This document shows positions 51,676 to 59,986 of a stretch of 64,000 bases of DNA, piece after piece. The position numbers and the translations under genes were made by a program. This stretch comes from Sphingobium trunci (GTDB taxonomy: Bacteria > Pseudomonadota > Alphaproteobacteria > Sphingomonadales > Sphingomonadaceae), in contig NZ_JAKUJY010000012.1 in assembly GCF_022664535.1 (NCBI RefSeq), positions 1 through 64,000 on the forward strand. The letters are read 5' to 3'. How positions within the stretch are numbered: the stretch's first letter is position 1; every line of letters begins with the position of its first letter. The notes beneath the pieces are model-generated. The model made no database searches and was not told the DNA's origin. It saw nothing but the letters and a program-made list of their open reading frames with translations.

Positions 51676-52176
51676 TCAGACGATCTCCATTGCGTCGCCG
51701 GGCGCCAGCAACGGCAACAGGCGCAGCATATCTTCCCGTTCCACCGCCACGCAACCCGCGGTGGGACGGCCTTCGGACAGGTGGAAGAAGATCGCGCTCC
51801 CCCGCCCCGGCATCGGCGGCGCGTCATTATACCCCAGCACCAGGATCACGTCATAGGCATCGTCGGCGCGCAGCAGATTTTCCGCCGAGAAAGGACGCGG
51901 CAGATGAACCGGCCGGTTATAGGCCGGGTCGGCCGGATCGTCGGACCAGCCATCCCCCTCCCGCAGCCAGCGCCATGGCAGGCGGATGCCGGCCGGTTCC
52001 ACCTTGCCGGGGCGGAACAACGCCGCGCGGATCGGCCAGATTCCCAAAGGGGTGCAGCCGTCCCCCTCCCGCTTGTCCGCCGCAACGCAGGCGCCCCCGC
52101 GCCCGATCGTGCATGGCATGGCGATATCGCCGAAGGAAAGGCGCCCCGTGCCGCCGTCGACGCTGATCAGGCTCAC
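51676..52176 (-). CDS. L,D-transpeptidase (YkuD-fold) family protein
   Basis: This 166-residue protein starts at a GTG that overlaps the ribA stop (GTGA). It consists of one YkuD-type catalytic domain ending in [21 protein letters not shown], which holds the His and the nucleophile Cys in the H-x(n)-GC-V pattern. Members cross-link peptidoglycan or attach proteins to it, and others have unknown substrates. No signal peptide is visible at this start, unusual for an enzyme expected in the periplasm. Either it uses an unrecognised export route, acts on cytoplasmic precursors, or the N-terminus is misread. It is the last gene of the xthA-ribA run. Confidence 0.82.
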   Translation of the reverse strand: MSLISVDGGTGRLSFGDIAMPCTIGRGGACVAADKREGDGCTPLGIWPIRAALFRPGKVEPAGIRLPWRWLREGDGWSDDPADPAYNRPVHLPRPFSAENLLRADDAYDVILVLGYNDAPPMPGRGSAIFFHLSEGRPTAGCVAVEREDMLRLLPLLAPGDAMEIV

Positions 52177-53231
52177 AACTGATGCCCGGTCCGGTCGCGC
52201 TTGGTCGCCAGATAGCGCTCATTATGGGGATTGGCGGGCAGGATGATCGGCAGCCGCTCGACCACCTGGATTCCGGCGGCCTCCAGCCCGGTCACCTTGT
52301 TGGGATTGTTGGTCAGCAGCCGCACCTCCTGCACGCCCAGCAGGTCGAGCATCCGCGCCGCCACCGAGAAATCGCGCGCGTCGATGGCGAAACCCAGCCG
52401 CACATTGGCGTCCACCGTGTCGAACCCCTGATCCTGAAGGGCATAGGCGCGCAGCTTGTTGACCAGGCCGATGCCGCGTCCCTCCTGCCGCAGATAGAGC
52501 AATATGCCCCATTCCGCGTCGGCGATCTGGTGCAGCGCCTGATGCAGTTGCGGCCCGCAATCGCATTTCAGCGACCCCAGCACGTCCCCGGTCAGGCATT
52601 CGCTGTGCAGGCGGATGACCGGCGGCGAGGCGGTGCGCTGGCCGACGACCAGCGCCACATGCTCGCGCGGTTCGTCGGGGCTGCGGAAGGCCACGATCTC
52701 GGCCGTCTCGCTGGCCGACACCGGCAGGCGCGCCCGCGTCGCAATGGCGAGATGCACGGCATCGTCATAGGCGTCGATATCGGCCGCGCTGACCTGCGCC
52801 TCGCTCTCTCCCTCCGCCGTCGCGAAATAGGCCGGGAGAATCCCCGCCAGCCGTGCCAGCCGCAGCGCCGCCTTGGCCGCGAGCGGCGCCGTCAGCGCCC
52901 TGGCCATGAACGGCCCCTTGAGCGGCGAGGCGAGGTCGAGCACCGGATCGGCAATGGCCATCGCCACATCGGCATCGATCCATGGCGCCCGCGCCACCAG
53001 CACCGGCATGTCGGGATCGGCCGCCGCGATCTGGTTGGCAAGCTTGAGCGTCTGCGCCCGCGCGGCGGAAATCAGGATGTCGGCTTCCGCCCCCGGATCG
53101 AAGGCGGCCAGCGTCACCGCGTCCGCCCCCTCCACTGCCATCAGGCGCAGCGCGCCGTCACCAGCGCTGACCGTCACTGCCCAGCCACGGCGCAGCGCAT
53201 CGATGGCGCGGGCTGCCGAGCGCGCGCCCAT
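52173..53231 (-). CDS. ribA: GTP cyclohydrolase II with N-terminal extension
   Basis: The C-terminal ~200 residues of this 352-residue protein are GTP cyclohydrolase II. The zinc-binding [47 protein letters not shown] and [17 protein letters not shown] are all present. It opens the GTP ring in the first step of riboflavin synthesis. The N-terminal ~145 residues are not a DHBP synthase (no acidic metal motif) and resemble the Ala-rich extension found in many sphingomonad RibA proteins; their function is unknown to me. The ATG at 53231 overlaps the xthA stop. No FMN riboswitch is possible upstream because the genes overlap. Confidence 0.9.
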   Translation of the reverse strand: MGARSAARAIDALRRGWAVTVSAGDGALRLMAVEGADAVTLAAFDPGAEADILISAARAQTLKLANQIAAADPDMPVLVARAPWIDADVAMAIADPVLDLASPLKGPFMARALTAPLAAKAALRLARLAGILPAYFATAEGESEAQVSAADIDAYDDAVHLAIATRARLPVSASETAEIVAFRSPDEPREHVALVVGQRTASPPVIRLHSECLTGDVLGSLKCDCGPQLHQALHQIADAEWGILLYLRQEGRGIGLVNKLRAYALQDQGFDTVDANVRLGFAIDARDFSVAARMLDLLGVQEVRLLTNNPNKVTGLEAAGIQVVERLPIILPANPHNERYLATKRDRTGHQL

Positions 53232-54028
53232 CAGAAGGCGAATTCCGTGATGATCGGAATATGATCGGACGGCTTGCCCCAGCTTCGCGCGGGTTCGACC
53301 ACGCGGTGGCTGACCGCCTTTTCCGCGACATCCTGCGTCATCCACATATGGTCCAGGCGCCGCCCGCGATCCGATTCCGCCCAGTCGCGCGCACGATAGC
53401 TCCACCAGGTATAGAGCCGCTGCGGCGCCGGGAAGAATTTGCGGCCGATATCGACCCAATTGTTCGATTCCTGCAACCGCGCCAGGATTTCGCATTCGAT
53501 CGGCGTGTGGCTGACCACGTTCAGCAGTTGCTTGTGGCTCCACACGTCGCATTCCATCGGCGCGATGTTGAAGTCGCCGGTCAGGATCGTCGGCTTGTCC
53601 TCCAGCCCCGAAGACCATTGGATCATCCGGTCGAGGAAATCGAGCTTCTGTCCGAATTTCGGGTTCAGCTCCCGGTCGGGTATGTCGCCGCCCGCCGGCA
53701 CATAGACATTCTCGATCCGCACGCCATTGTCCAGCCGCACGCCGACATGCCGCGCTTCGCCATTGGCCTGCCAGTCGAGCCGGTCGTCCTCATGGATCGG
53801 CACCCTGGACATGATCGCCACGCCATGATGCATCCGCTGGCCGTTCAGCACCTGATGGACATAGCCCAACTGCCTGAACATGGCGGTCGGGAAAATCTCG
53901 TTCACCACCTTCGTTTCCTGAAGGCAGAGGATATCGGGCGCCTCTTCGGTCAGGAACCGCTCGACAATATCGATCCGCGCCCGAACGCTGTTGATGTTCC
54001 AGGAAGCGATGCTGAGGGTCTGCGCCAT
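53231..54028 (-). CDS. xthA: Exodeoxyribonuclease III
   Basis: The 265-residue protein has the ExoIII/AP-endonuclease motifs in order: [22 protein letters not shown] (metal Glu), [28 protein letters not shown] (Asp/Asn), [22 protein letters not shown] and the terminal [10 protein letters not shown] (His). It cuts at abasic sites and removes blocked 3' ends in base excision repair. It starts the xthA-ribA-transpeptidase run, each gene overlapping the next by one to four bases. Upstream lie 413 bases without a gene, which contain a long inverted repeat and a terminator for lolA. Confidence 0.95.
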   Translation of the reverse strand: MAQTLSIASWNINSVRARIDIVERFLTEEAPDILCLQETKVVNEIFPTAMFRQLGYVHQVLNGQRMHHGVAIMSRVPIHEDDRLDWQANGEARHVGVRLDNGVRIENVYVPAGGDIPDRELNPKFGQKLDFLDRMIQWSSGLEDKPTILTGDFNIAPMECDVWSHKQLLNVVSHTPIECEILARLQESNNWVDIGRKFFPAPQRLYTWWSYRARDWAESDRGRRLDHMWMTQDVAEKAVSHRVVEPARSWGKPSDHIPIITEFAF

Positions 54029-54100
54029 GCTGATCCACTAGGGGGCGAATCCACCCGGCGCAAGGGTGGCGGATTAGCTGTATCGACAGAACAGCATGGG

Positions 54101-54239
54101 TGCCGCTCGACATTCAGTTCAGGCGAAGCCGAAAAGAGTGATTTCCGAGCATCGGAGCGCAGCGGACTCAATGTCCGTGAGCACCGAAGCGCAGGAAATC
54201 GCACTTTGCAGGCCGCATGAACTGAATGTCGAGTGGCAC
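54101..54239. repeat. Long inverted-repeat element (MITE/REP-like)
   Basis: The outer arms, 54101-54124 and 54216-54239, match in inverted orientation with about two mismatches (core CTCGACATTCAGTTCA). The inside continues as an imperfect stem, for example GATTTCC near 54140 against GGAAATC near 54195. The whole 139-base segment could fold into one long hairpin. It lies in the divergent-free gap between xthA and lolA and holds no supported ORF. It resembles small non-coding mobile or BIME-type elements of sphingomonads, which is inference. Confidence 0.65.
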
Positions 54240-54278
54240 AAAAAAGGCCCCCGCTCCGGGGGCATGGAACGGGGGCCT
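54240..54278 (-). terminator. Rho-independent terminator downstream of lolA
   Basis: On the minus strand a G+C-rich hairpin (GCCCCCG with CGGGGGC, 54247-54263, or the wider AGGCCCCCG/CGGGGGCCT pair at 54245-54278) is followed directly by six T residues (54245-54240). It lies about 165 bases past the lolA stop, making it the likely end of that transcript. Confidence 0.8.
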
Positions 54279-54441
54279 CGATCGCGCCCTTGAAGCGCTT
54301 TGCGGCGGGAGCGGGGTTCCGGGTAACAGGGGGGAAATCCCGGTTTCGTCTCGCGCCGTGGAGTCCTTATTAGGGGCCGGGATATGAGCCTCAGATGAAC
54401 GGAAATGAAATCTTCCCGGTCCGTCGCGCGCCCGCCCCGGT

Positions 54442-55080
54442 TCACCCTCCGGCGGCGCGTCCCTTCGGCCGCGGATCGGTCCAGCGGAAGGCGGAATCGG
54501 CAACCGGCACGCCGTAACGCTGGTTGGACAGCTTCACCGACGTCCGGTTGTTCTGGGAATCCAGCGCAACCCAGCCATAAAGCTGCAGGCCCGCCGGGCT
54601 GGCGGCATCGCGTTTGAAGATCATGGTGATGGTGCCATATTCGGGCCGCTTGGGATCGCGCGCCTGCACGGACAGGATGGTGGGGTCGCCGGTCTGGATC
54701 ACCTTGCCGAATTTCGACAGATCCTTGCTGGGATCGATCAGCGCGCCCAGCGGCGAATTGCCGATCGGCCAGCGCTGCACCTGCCGCACCTCATAGTCGA
54801 TCATGGTCAGCGCCTTGCCGTCGCCGACGATCAGCAGGGGCACGCCCTTCTGATACTGGAAGCGGATCTTGCCCGGCTGCTTGATGGTGAGCTGGCCGGT
54901 CAGCGTCTGGCCGTTGCGGTCGGTCTGGGCGAAGTCGGCGGTCATGGTCGCGACCGCGCGGATATAGGCATTGACCCTGGACAGGTCCGACTGGTCCGCC
55001 TGCGCGGCCGCGGGCATCACCGGCACCGCCAAAGGAAAGGCGGCCAGTGTCAGGACGAGGGGCGCAAGGATGCGCTTCAT
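54442..55080 (-). CDS. lolA: Outer-membrane lipoprotein carrier protein LolA
   Basis: The 212-residue precursor has a signal peptide (LAPLVLTLAAFPLAVPVMPAAAQA). The LolA core follows: VATMTADFAQTDRNGQTLTGQLTIKQPGKIRFQYQKGVPLLIVGDGKALTMIDYEVRQVQRWPIGNSPL. The hydrophobic barrel strands and the D-P-R motif near the end are present. LolA carries lipoproteins through the periplasm from LolCDE to the outer membrane. Known LolA proteins of alphaproteobacteria look like this, although the family also includes LolA-like proteins of other function. The start has GGAG eight bases upstream. It sits between ftsK (same strand, 625 bases away) and a terminator. Confidence 0.9.
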   Translation of the reverse strand: MKRILAPLVLTLAAFPLAVPVMPAAAQADQSDLSRVNAYIRAVATMTADFAQTDRNGQTLTGQLTIKQPGKIRFQYQKGVPLLIVGDGKALTMIDYEVRQVQRWPIGNSPLGALIDPSKDLSKFGKVIQTGDPTILSVQARDPKRPEYGTITMIFKRDAASPAGLQLYGWVALDSQNNRTSVKLSNQRYGVPVADSAFRWTDPRPKGRAAGG

Positions 55081-55216
55081 GCAATCATCTCCAGTTGTTC
55101 AGGATGTCGAGCATAGGTGGCAGGGCTTGAACCCGCTGTGAACCCACTCGTTCCGTCACGGCAACGGGCGGTCGGAGAAGGAAAAGGGCCGGAAACGGGA
55201 AGGGTCCAAACGGGAA

Positions 55217-55248
55217 GGGGGAGAGCGGCCGAAGCCGCTCAATCCCCC
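55217..55248. other. Strong hairpin upstream of lolA
   Basis: GGGGGA-GAGCGGC, a CGAA loop and GCCGCTC-(AA)-TCCCCC form a stem of about 13 pairs. It lies 135 bases upstream of lolA, past the small RNA terminator. On the minus strand the loop is UUCG. No U-run follows. It could shape the lolA leader or back up the terminator. Two copies of AAACGGGAAGGG sit beside it at about 55194-55220. Confidence 0.45.
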
Positions 55249-55350
55249 TCTGCTCCCGCGTCGCCAGTGCCGGTCCTTCCGGCGGCCCCTCTCCCGATTT
55301 ATATTTTAGGCGCTGCGGTGAGCGGCCTTTCTCTAGCGCGGCGCCATGAC

Positions 55351-55483
55351 AAAAAAAAGGCCGATCCGAAGACCAGCCTGAAAGTTTTTAGGAGAGGATG
55401 CCTGAAAGGCGGGTTCCTTTTCCGCCCAATCGCGCTTCGCTGCAAATGCGAAGAAGAGGTTTACGATTGCATGAAACGCAATC
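55351..55483 (-). ncRNA. Small RNA gene, copy 1 of a two-member family
   Basis: The 3' end is a textbook terminator on the minus strand: AGGCTGGTC-TTCG-GATCGGCCT followed by eight T. Upstream in the RNA are a short GCCT-TTC-AGGC hairpin, the single-stranded stretch ATCCTCTCCTAAAA and a GATTGC-loop-GCAATC hairpin (55465-55483). A homologous element lies at 62691-62821 with the same order and spacing. A 25-base block (55386-55410) is identical between the two. UCCUCUCCU complements AGGAG ribosome sites, which suggests translational control of many mRNAs. The 5' end is uncertain; a TTGACC box lies near 55548. The genes flank lolA and ftsK, but the RNA seems independent of both. Confidence 0.7.
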
Positions 55484-55644
55484 ATGCCCGGAAATCAGGC
55501 ATTTCCGCCGCAGGAGCATCGTTCGAGAGGCCCTGTGCCGTAAGGTCAACCCCGCCAAATCGAGTTTCATAGCGAAATGGTCAGTGACTTTTTCGCATCA
55601 GGCCAAACGAATTTTTAGATACCCCGGAGCATGGGGCAAGGCGC

Positions 55645-55674
55645 GTGCTGGTCCTCCCGCCTTCGCAGGAGCAC
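55645..55674. repeat. REP-like hairpin downstream of ftsK
   Basis: GTGCT...AGCAC encloses TCCCGC-CTTC-GCAGGA, an imperfect stem with one mismatch. The core resembles the TCCCGCCTTCGCGGGA palindromes common between sphingomonad genes. It lies 31 bases past the ftsK stop on the minus strand and could help end that transcript. Confidence 0.4.
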
Positions 55675-55704
55675 GTCGGACACGATGGATGGAATCCCCG
55701 AACC

Positions 55705-58020
55705 CTAAAGCGGGTTGCCATTCTCGTCGCGCAGCACCTCGCGGCGGCCGACATGGTTGGGCGGGCCGACCAGACCCTGCTCCTCCATCTGCTCGATCAG
55801 CCGCGCGGCGCTGTTATAGCCGATGCGGAGCTGACGTTGCAGCCAACTGGTGGACGCCTTCTGATTCTCGAACACGAGCTGGCAGGCCTTGCGGAAAAGC
55901 TGCGCGTCGGGGCTGTCGTCGCCCAGATCGACGCCGTCGAGCGCGAAGCTGCCCTCTTCCGGCTCCTCGGTGACGGCGGCGATATAATCGGGCTGGCCCT
56001 GCGCGCGCCAGTGATCGGCGACCACGCGCACCTCATCGTCCGACACGAAGGGCCCATGGACGCGCATCAGGCCCTTGCCGCCATGCATATAGAGCATGTC
56101 GCCCTTGCCCAGCAGTTGCTCGGCGCCCTGTTCGCCCAGGATGGTGCGGCTGTCGATCTTCGAGGTGACGAAGAAGCTGATACGGGTGGGCAGGTTCGCC
56201 TTGATGACGCCGGTGATGACGTCGACCGAGGGGCGCTGCGTCGCCAGGATCAGGTGGATGCCCGCCGCACGGGCTTTTTGAGCAAGCCGCTGGATCAGGA
56301 ATTCGACTTCCTTGCCCGCCGTCATCATGAGGTCGGCCAGCTCGTCCACCACCACGACGATCTGCGGCAGCGGCTGGAAATCGAGCTGCTCCTCCTCATA
56401 TATGGGCTTGCCGGTTTCGGGATCGTAGCCGGTCTGGACCCGCCTGCCGAGCGGCTTGCCCTTGGCCTTCGCGGCGCGGACCTTCTCGTTGTAGTTGGCG
56501 AGGTTGCGGACCGAGATGGACGCCATCATGCGATAGCGGTCTTCCATCTGCTCCACCGCCCATTTCAAGGCGCGGATCGCCTTGGCCGGTTCGGTGACGA
56601 CCGGGGAAAGGAGATGCGGAATGTCGTCATAGGTCGACAGTTCCAGCATCTTGGGATCGATCATGATGAGGCGAAGCTGGTCCGGCGTCATGCGGTAGAG
56701 CAGCGACAGGATCATCGCGTTCAACCCCACCGACTTGCCCGAACCGGTGGTGCCCGCGATCAGCAGGTGCGGCATGGGCGCCAGGTCGGCGATGATCGGC
56801 TCGCCCGAGATATTCTTGCCCAGGATGATCGGCAGCGTCGCTTCCTGCGCGAACTGCTCGCTGGTGATGAGTTCGCGGAAGGAGACACCCTCCCGATTGG
56901 CGTTGGGCAGCTCGATGCCGATTACCGTACGCCCCGGAATCGTCGCCACGCGGGCCGAAAGCGCCGACATGTTGCGCGCGATATCGTCGGCCAGCGCGAT
57001 CACCCGGCTCGCCTTGATGCCGGGCGCCGGTTCCAGCTCATACATGGTGACGACCGGGCCGGGCCGCACCTCGACGATATTGCCCTTCACATGGAAGTCG
57101 TCGAGCACGCTCTCCAGCAGCCGCGCGTTGCGCTCCAGGGCGGCCTTGTCGATCTTCTGCGCCTGATTGGCCGGAATCGGGTTCAGCAGATCGGGCGAGG
57201 GCAGGGAGCTGTTGCCGAACAGATCGTCCTGCGAAACCGGCGCCATGGAGCGCTGGACCGGGGCGGGCTTGGGCGTCTGGATGGTGATGGGCGGCTTGGG
57301 TTCGTTGGAGACGGTCTTGCGCGGGGCCGCGACCCGTTCGAAAACCTCCTCTTCCTCGTCCCCGGCGGGCGCCGGGCCAGCCAGCGCGAAAGCGGGCCGG
57401 GGGAGGGCCAGCCGGGGGAGGGAAGGCCGCCGCAGCGCAATGATCGGCTTTTCCAGCGCCAGGCTGCGATACCAGCAGACCGCCCCGGCGACCAGCGTCG
57501 ACACCACCAATATGCCCCTGATCCAGCCCTGCGCGGCGGGAGCCTGCGCGGTCAGGCTCATGACGCCCCTGGCCGTCGCCAGCGCGATGACGCCGCCCCA
57601 TCCGGCGGGCAGGCCGACCAGCGGATTGGCCTGGAACAGCGCCAGGGCAATGCCGACCAGCACGATGCCGGCGAAGCATTTGCCGAACTGCGCCTTCCAG
57701 CCGCTCATATCCTGGTCGCCCCACAGGCGCCGCGCGGTGATCGCCATCAGCGGAAGCACCAGCGCGACCGGCACGCCCAGCAGCCAGAGCAGGAAATCGG
57801 CGATCCAGGCACCGGGTAGCTGCATGATATTCTGCACCTGATCGCCCGCGACCGTGTTCATCGAGGGGTCGCTCGGCTGATAGCTGAGGAGCGCCAGCGC
57901 CAGGAACAGGGTCGCCAGCAACAGCGCGATCGACCCGATCAGCGCGCCGCTGCGGATCAGGCTGCGTTTCAGCATTTCGCGCCATTCCGGCGTGCGTTTG
58001 GCTCCGCGGCTGACGGCCAT
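55705..58020 (-). CDS. ftsK: DNA translocase FtsK
   Basis: The 771-residue protein starts at ATG 58020 (MAVSRGAKRTP). Four N-terminal membrane helices (LIGSIALLLATLFLALALLSY, IADFLLWLLGVPVALVLPLMAI and two more) anchor it at the septum. A proline-rich linker runs to about residue 280. The motor has Walker A LIAGTTGSGKSVGLNAMI, Walker B IVVVVDELADLMM and the LATQRPSVDVITG loop. The C-terminal gamma domain (DAQLFRKACQLVFENQKASTSWLQRQLRIGYNSAARLIEQME) reads KOPS sites. It pumps chromosome DNA and activates XerCD at dif. The linker is short, typical of alphaproteobacteria. Small RNA copy 1 lies downstream. Confidence 0.96.
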   Translation of the reverse strand: MAVSRGAKRTPEWREMLKRSLIRSGALIGSIALLLATLFLALALLSYQPSDPSMNTVAGDQVQNIMQLPGAWIADFLLWLLGVPVALVLPLMAITARRLWGDQDMSGWKAQFGKCFAGIVLVGIALALFQANPLVGLPAGWGGVIALATARGVMSLTAQAPAAQGWIRGILVVSTLVAGAVCWYRSLALEKPIIALRRPSLPRLALPRPAFALAGPAPAGDEEEEVFERVAAPRKTVSNEPKPPITIQTPKPAPVQRSMAPVSQDDLFGNSSLPSPDLLNPIPANQAQKIDKAALERNARLLESVLDDFHVKGNIVEVRPGPVVTMYELEPAPGIKASRVIALADDIARNMSALSARVATIPGRTVIGIELPNANREGVSFRELITSEQFAQEATLPIILGKNISGEPIIADLAPMPHLLIAGTTGSGKSVGLNAMILSLLYRMTPDQLRLIMIDPKMLELSTYDDIPHLLSPVVTEPAKAIRALKWAVEQMEDRYRMMASISVRNLANYNEKVRAAKAKGKPLGRRVQTGYDPETGKPIYEEEQLDFQPLPQIVVVVDELADLMMTAGKEVEFLIQRLAQKARAAGIHLILATQRPSVDVITGVIKANLPTRISFFVTSKIDSRTILGEQGAEQLLGKGDMLYMHGGKGLMRVHGPFVSDDEVRVVADHWRAQGQPDYIAAVTEEPEEGSFALDGVDLGDDSPDAQLFRKACQLVFENQKASTSWLQRQLRIGYNSAARLIEQMEEQGLVGPPNHVGRREVLRDENGNPL

Positions 58021-58181
58021 GGCTTCGAATGTCCCCCAAATGTTCCGTTCCGGCACAATGCGCCGAGCGGGGAGTCCCCGTCAAGAGTCCGGCCCCTCGG
58101 CTCGTCCCGCGGACTCCGTAACAACCCTTATGTCGGTGGCGGCCCGGTCGGCGCACAAGGCTGGCGAAAGGAGACTTCGCC

Positions 58182-58286
58182 ATGATCGCCGACCTTTATC
58201 CTGCCCTCGTCCTCGTCGCGCTAGGTGCCTTTTCCCTCGTCCTGATCGGCGTCAGCCTGCAGGATGCGCTGAAGCGAGGGCGTTGA
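58182..58286 (+). CDS. 34-residue single-pass membrane protein
   Basis: The ORF reads MIADLYPALVLVALGAFSLV then LIGVSLQDALKRGR, one hydrophobic helix of about 20 residues with a basic C-terminus (positive-inside would put the tail in the cytoplasm). AAAGGAG sits eight bases before the ATG, an excellent ribosome site. It diverges from ftsK with 161 bases between and its 3' end overlaps the convergent acetyltransferase gene by 35 bases. I do not recognise it. Its size resembles small regulatory subunits of membrane complexes, but no partner is evident. Confidence 0.6.
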   Translation: MIADLYPALVLVALGAFSLVLIGVSLQDALKRGR

Positions 58287-58743
58287 GCGCCTCGCCATCG
58301 ACCCGCTGCACCGTCCATTCGTCCATCGCTCGCGCCCCCAGCGAGCGATAGAAGGCGATGGATGGCGCATTCCAGTCCAGCACCCACCATTCCAGCCGCG
58401 CGCAGTCCCGTTCGATCGCCAGTTGCGCCAGGCGGGAGAGCAGCGCCTTGCCCGCGCCCAGGCCCCGTGCTTCGGGAATGACGAACAGATCCTCCAGATA
58501 GAGGCCGGGCCGCCCCTCGAAGGTCGAGAAATTGTGGAAGAAAAGCGCGAAGCCGATCGCCTGGCCCTCATGTTCCGCGATCAGCACTTCGGCCATGGGA
58601 CGGGCGCCGAAGAGATATTTGTCCAGCGTCTCGCGATCGGCCTTCACCTCATGCGACAGCTTTTCATAGTCGGCAAGAGCGAGGATGAAGTCGTGGATCG
58701 TCCCGATGTCGGATGGAACGGCATCGCGGATGGTGACGGGCAT
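58252..58743 (-). CDS. GNAT-family N-acetyltransferase
   Basis: This 163-residue protein has the GNAT fold with the acetyl-CoA motif VIPEARGLGAGKALLSRLAQLA. Before it is GFALFFHNFSTFEGRPGLYLEDLFV and after it CARLEWWVLDWNAPSIAFYRSLGA. The sequence is close to diamine acetyltransferase-type (SSAT-like) GNATs, which acetylate polyamines or thialysine. The ATG at 58743 gives a standard N-terminus. It follows the EamA transporter by ten bases on the same strand, so the two may act on related small molecules. The substrate is not proven. Confidence 0.85.
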   Translation of the reverse strand: MPVTIRDAVPSDIGTIHDFILALADYEKLSHEVKADRETLDKYLFGARPMAEVLIAEHEGQAIGFALFFHNFSTFEGRPGLYLEDLFVIPEARGLGAGKALLSRLAQLAIERDCARLEWWVLDWNAPSIAFYRSLGARAMDEWTVQRVDGEALNALASAHPAG

Positions 58744-58753
58744 GGCTTTCCTT

Positions 58754-59689
58754 TCAGGCGGCGGACGGTTCGATAGGGGGTGCGGGCGCCGGCCGGACAC
58801 GCGACGCGACCAGGCAGCCGGTGACGATCAGCCCGGCGCCCGCGACCGTGCTCAGGGTGAGGCGGTCGCCAAAGACCAGGGCGCCGATGATCGCCGCCCA
58901 GACGAAGGCGGTATATTCGACCGGAATCAGCCGTTGCGCCTCCGCCCGCGCATAGGCCCAGGCGAGCGCGGCGAGCGACGTGAAGGCAAGCGTCGCGGCC
59001 AGCAGGATCAGCAGCCATGACGGGGCGGCAGGCAGGATCGGCGTCCAACGCATCAGGGCGGCAAACAGGACGAACACCGCCAGCATCACGATATGCTGGA
59101 AGAAGGCGACCTCGACCGGGGAGGCGAGCTGCGCCTGCTGCCGCTGGAGGATGAGATTCCAGGCGAACAATATCGCCGACAGCAGCACCGCGCCCGCACC
59201 CAGCAGGGCGTTCAGGTCATAATCGCCCCGCATCCGGCCAGAGAGGATCACGCCCACCCCCACCAGCCCCAGCAGCGATGCGCCGATGGCCTGCCGCCCG
59301 ATCCTTTCCTTGAGCAGCAGCGCCGCGAGATAGAGCGCGATCAGCGGCGCGATGAAGGAAAGGGCGATGGCTTCGGCCAGCGGCATCCGCATGATCGCCC
59401 AGAAGAACAGGCTGGCCATCACCGCCACCACGGTCCCGCGCAGCAGGTGCAGGCGCAGCACTGCCCGGGTAGGCCAGCGCTGCCGGGTCAGCGCCATCAG
59501 CGCAAAGCCCAGCAGGCTTCCCGCCACGGCGCGCCAGAACAGCGCATTGAACAGCCCGATCGAAAGGCTCAACCCCTTCATCGCCGCGTCCATCACCGAA
59601 AACAGGGCGACGCCGACGCAGCAGACCGCGAATGCGAGGGGAAAGGAACTCGCCGGTGCGCCACCCATGCCGCTGCTGTCGCTGCCCAT
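58754..59689 (-). CDS. EamA-family (DMT superfamily) transporter
   Basis: The 311-residue protein starts at ATG 59689; a TTG one codon upstream is less likely. It has ten predicted helices in two EamA repeats, for example FPLAFAVCCVGVALFSVMDAAMKG, AIALSFIAPLIALYLAALLL, VGVILSGRM, VMLAVFVLFAALMRW and LSTVAGAGLIVTGCLVASR. Members export or import small metabolites such as amino acids or nucleotide-linked compounds. It is followed by the acetyltransferase gene and lies 42 bases downstream of the repeat protein gene. The substrate cannot be inferred beyond the family. Confidence 0.88.
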   Translation of the reverse strand: MGSDSSGMGGAPASSFPLAFAVCCVGVALFSVMDAAMKGLSLSIGLFNALFWRAVAGSLLGFALMALTRQRWPTRAVLRLHLLRGTVVAVMASLFFWAIMRMPLAEAIALSFIAPLIALYLAALLLKERIGRQAIGASLLGLVGVGVILSGRMRGDYDLNALLGAGAVLLSAILFAWNLILQRQQAQLASPVEVAFFQHIVMLAVFVLFAALMRWTPILPAAPSWLLILLAATLAFTSLAALAWAYARAEAQRLIPVEYTAFVWAAIIGALVFGDRLTLSTVAGAGLIVTGCLVASRVRPAPAPPIEPSAA

Positions 59690-59731
59690 CAATATCGCCT
59701 GTCGATGCGGAAGGCCGGTCGATCGGCGCCG

Positions 59732-59986
59732 TCAGTCGCGGTTCGTCCAGCTCAGGCGCCCGACGGCCAGCTCGCCGATTTCAAGCCGGGCGATACGCGC
59801 CCGGCCGACGCGCAGACGGCCGATCGCAAGCGCGCCTATGGCCAGAGCGCCCAGCGCGAGTGCCCCCAGGGCCAGGCTTCCGATCGCCCCGGCGCCCAGC
59901 GCCGATGCCCCTGTCGCCGTCACGGGACGGAGGACGCGGGAAGGCTCCATCACGACATTATCCGCCCTGTCCGTGCCGCCGGTCAT
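59732..59986 (-). CDS. Pentapeptide-repeat-like small protein coupled to ispG
   Basis: The 84-residue protein has a 38-residue polar N-terminus and then about eight five-residue units with Gly and alternating Leu/Ala/Ile: [40 protein letters not shown]. The period and pattern suggest a small right-handed beta-helix as in pentapeptide repeat proteins, although the Asp/Asn of the classic repeat is absent. Its ATG overlaps the ispG stop (ATGA), so it is made with IspG. I know of no function. A low-complexity artefact is possible, but the coupling argues for a real gene. Confidence 0.6.
   Translation of the reverse strand: MTGGTDRADNVVMEPSRVLRPVTATGASALGAGAIGSLALGALALGALAIGALAIGRLRVGRARIARLEIGELAVGRLSWTNRD

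Noticed and set aside
52173-53300. FMN riboswitch before ribA
   Set aside because: ribA overlaps the xthA stop, leaving no leader for a riboswitch.
55398-55973. Small ORF starting MPERRVPF with AGGAGAGG upstream, and a similar MPERPVPF ORF at 62737
   Set aside because: The peptide similarity follows from the conserved small RNA sequence. The strong terminators are on the minus strand, and the plus-strand frames diverge and run into ftsK antisense or stop differently.
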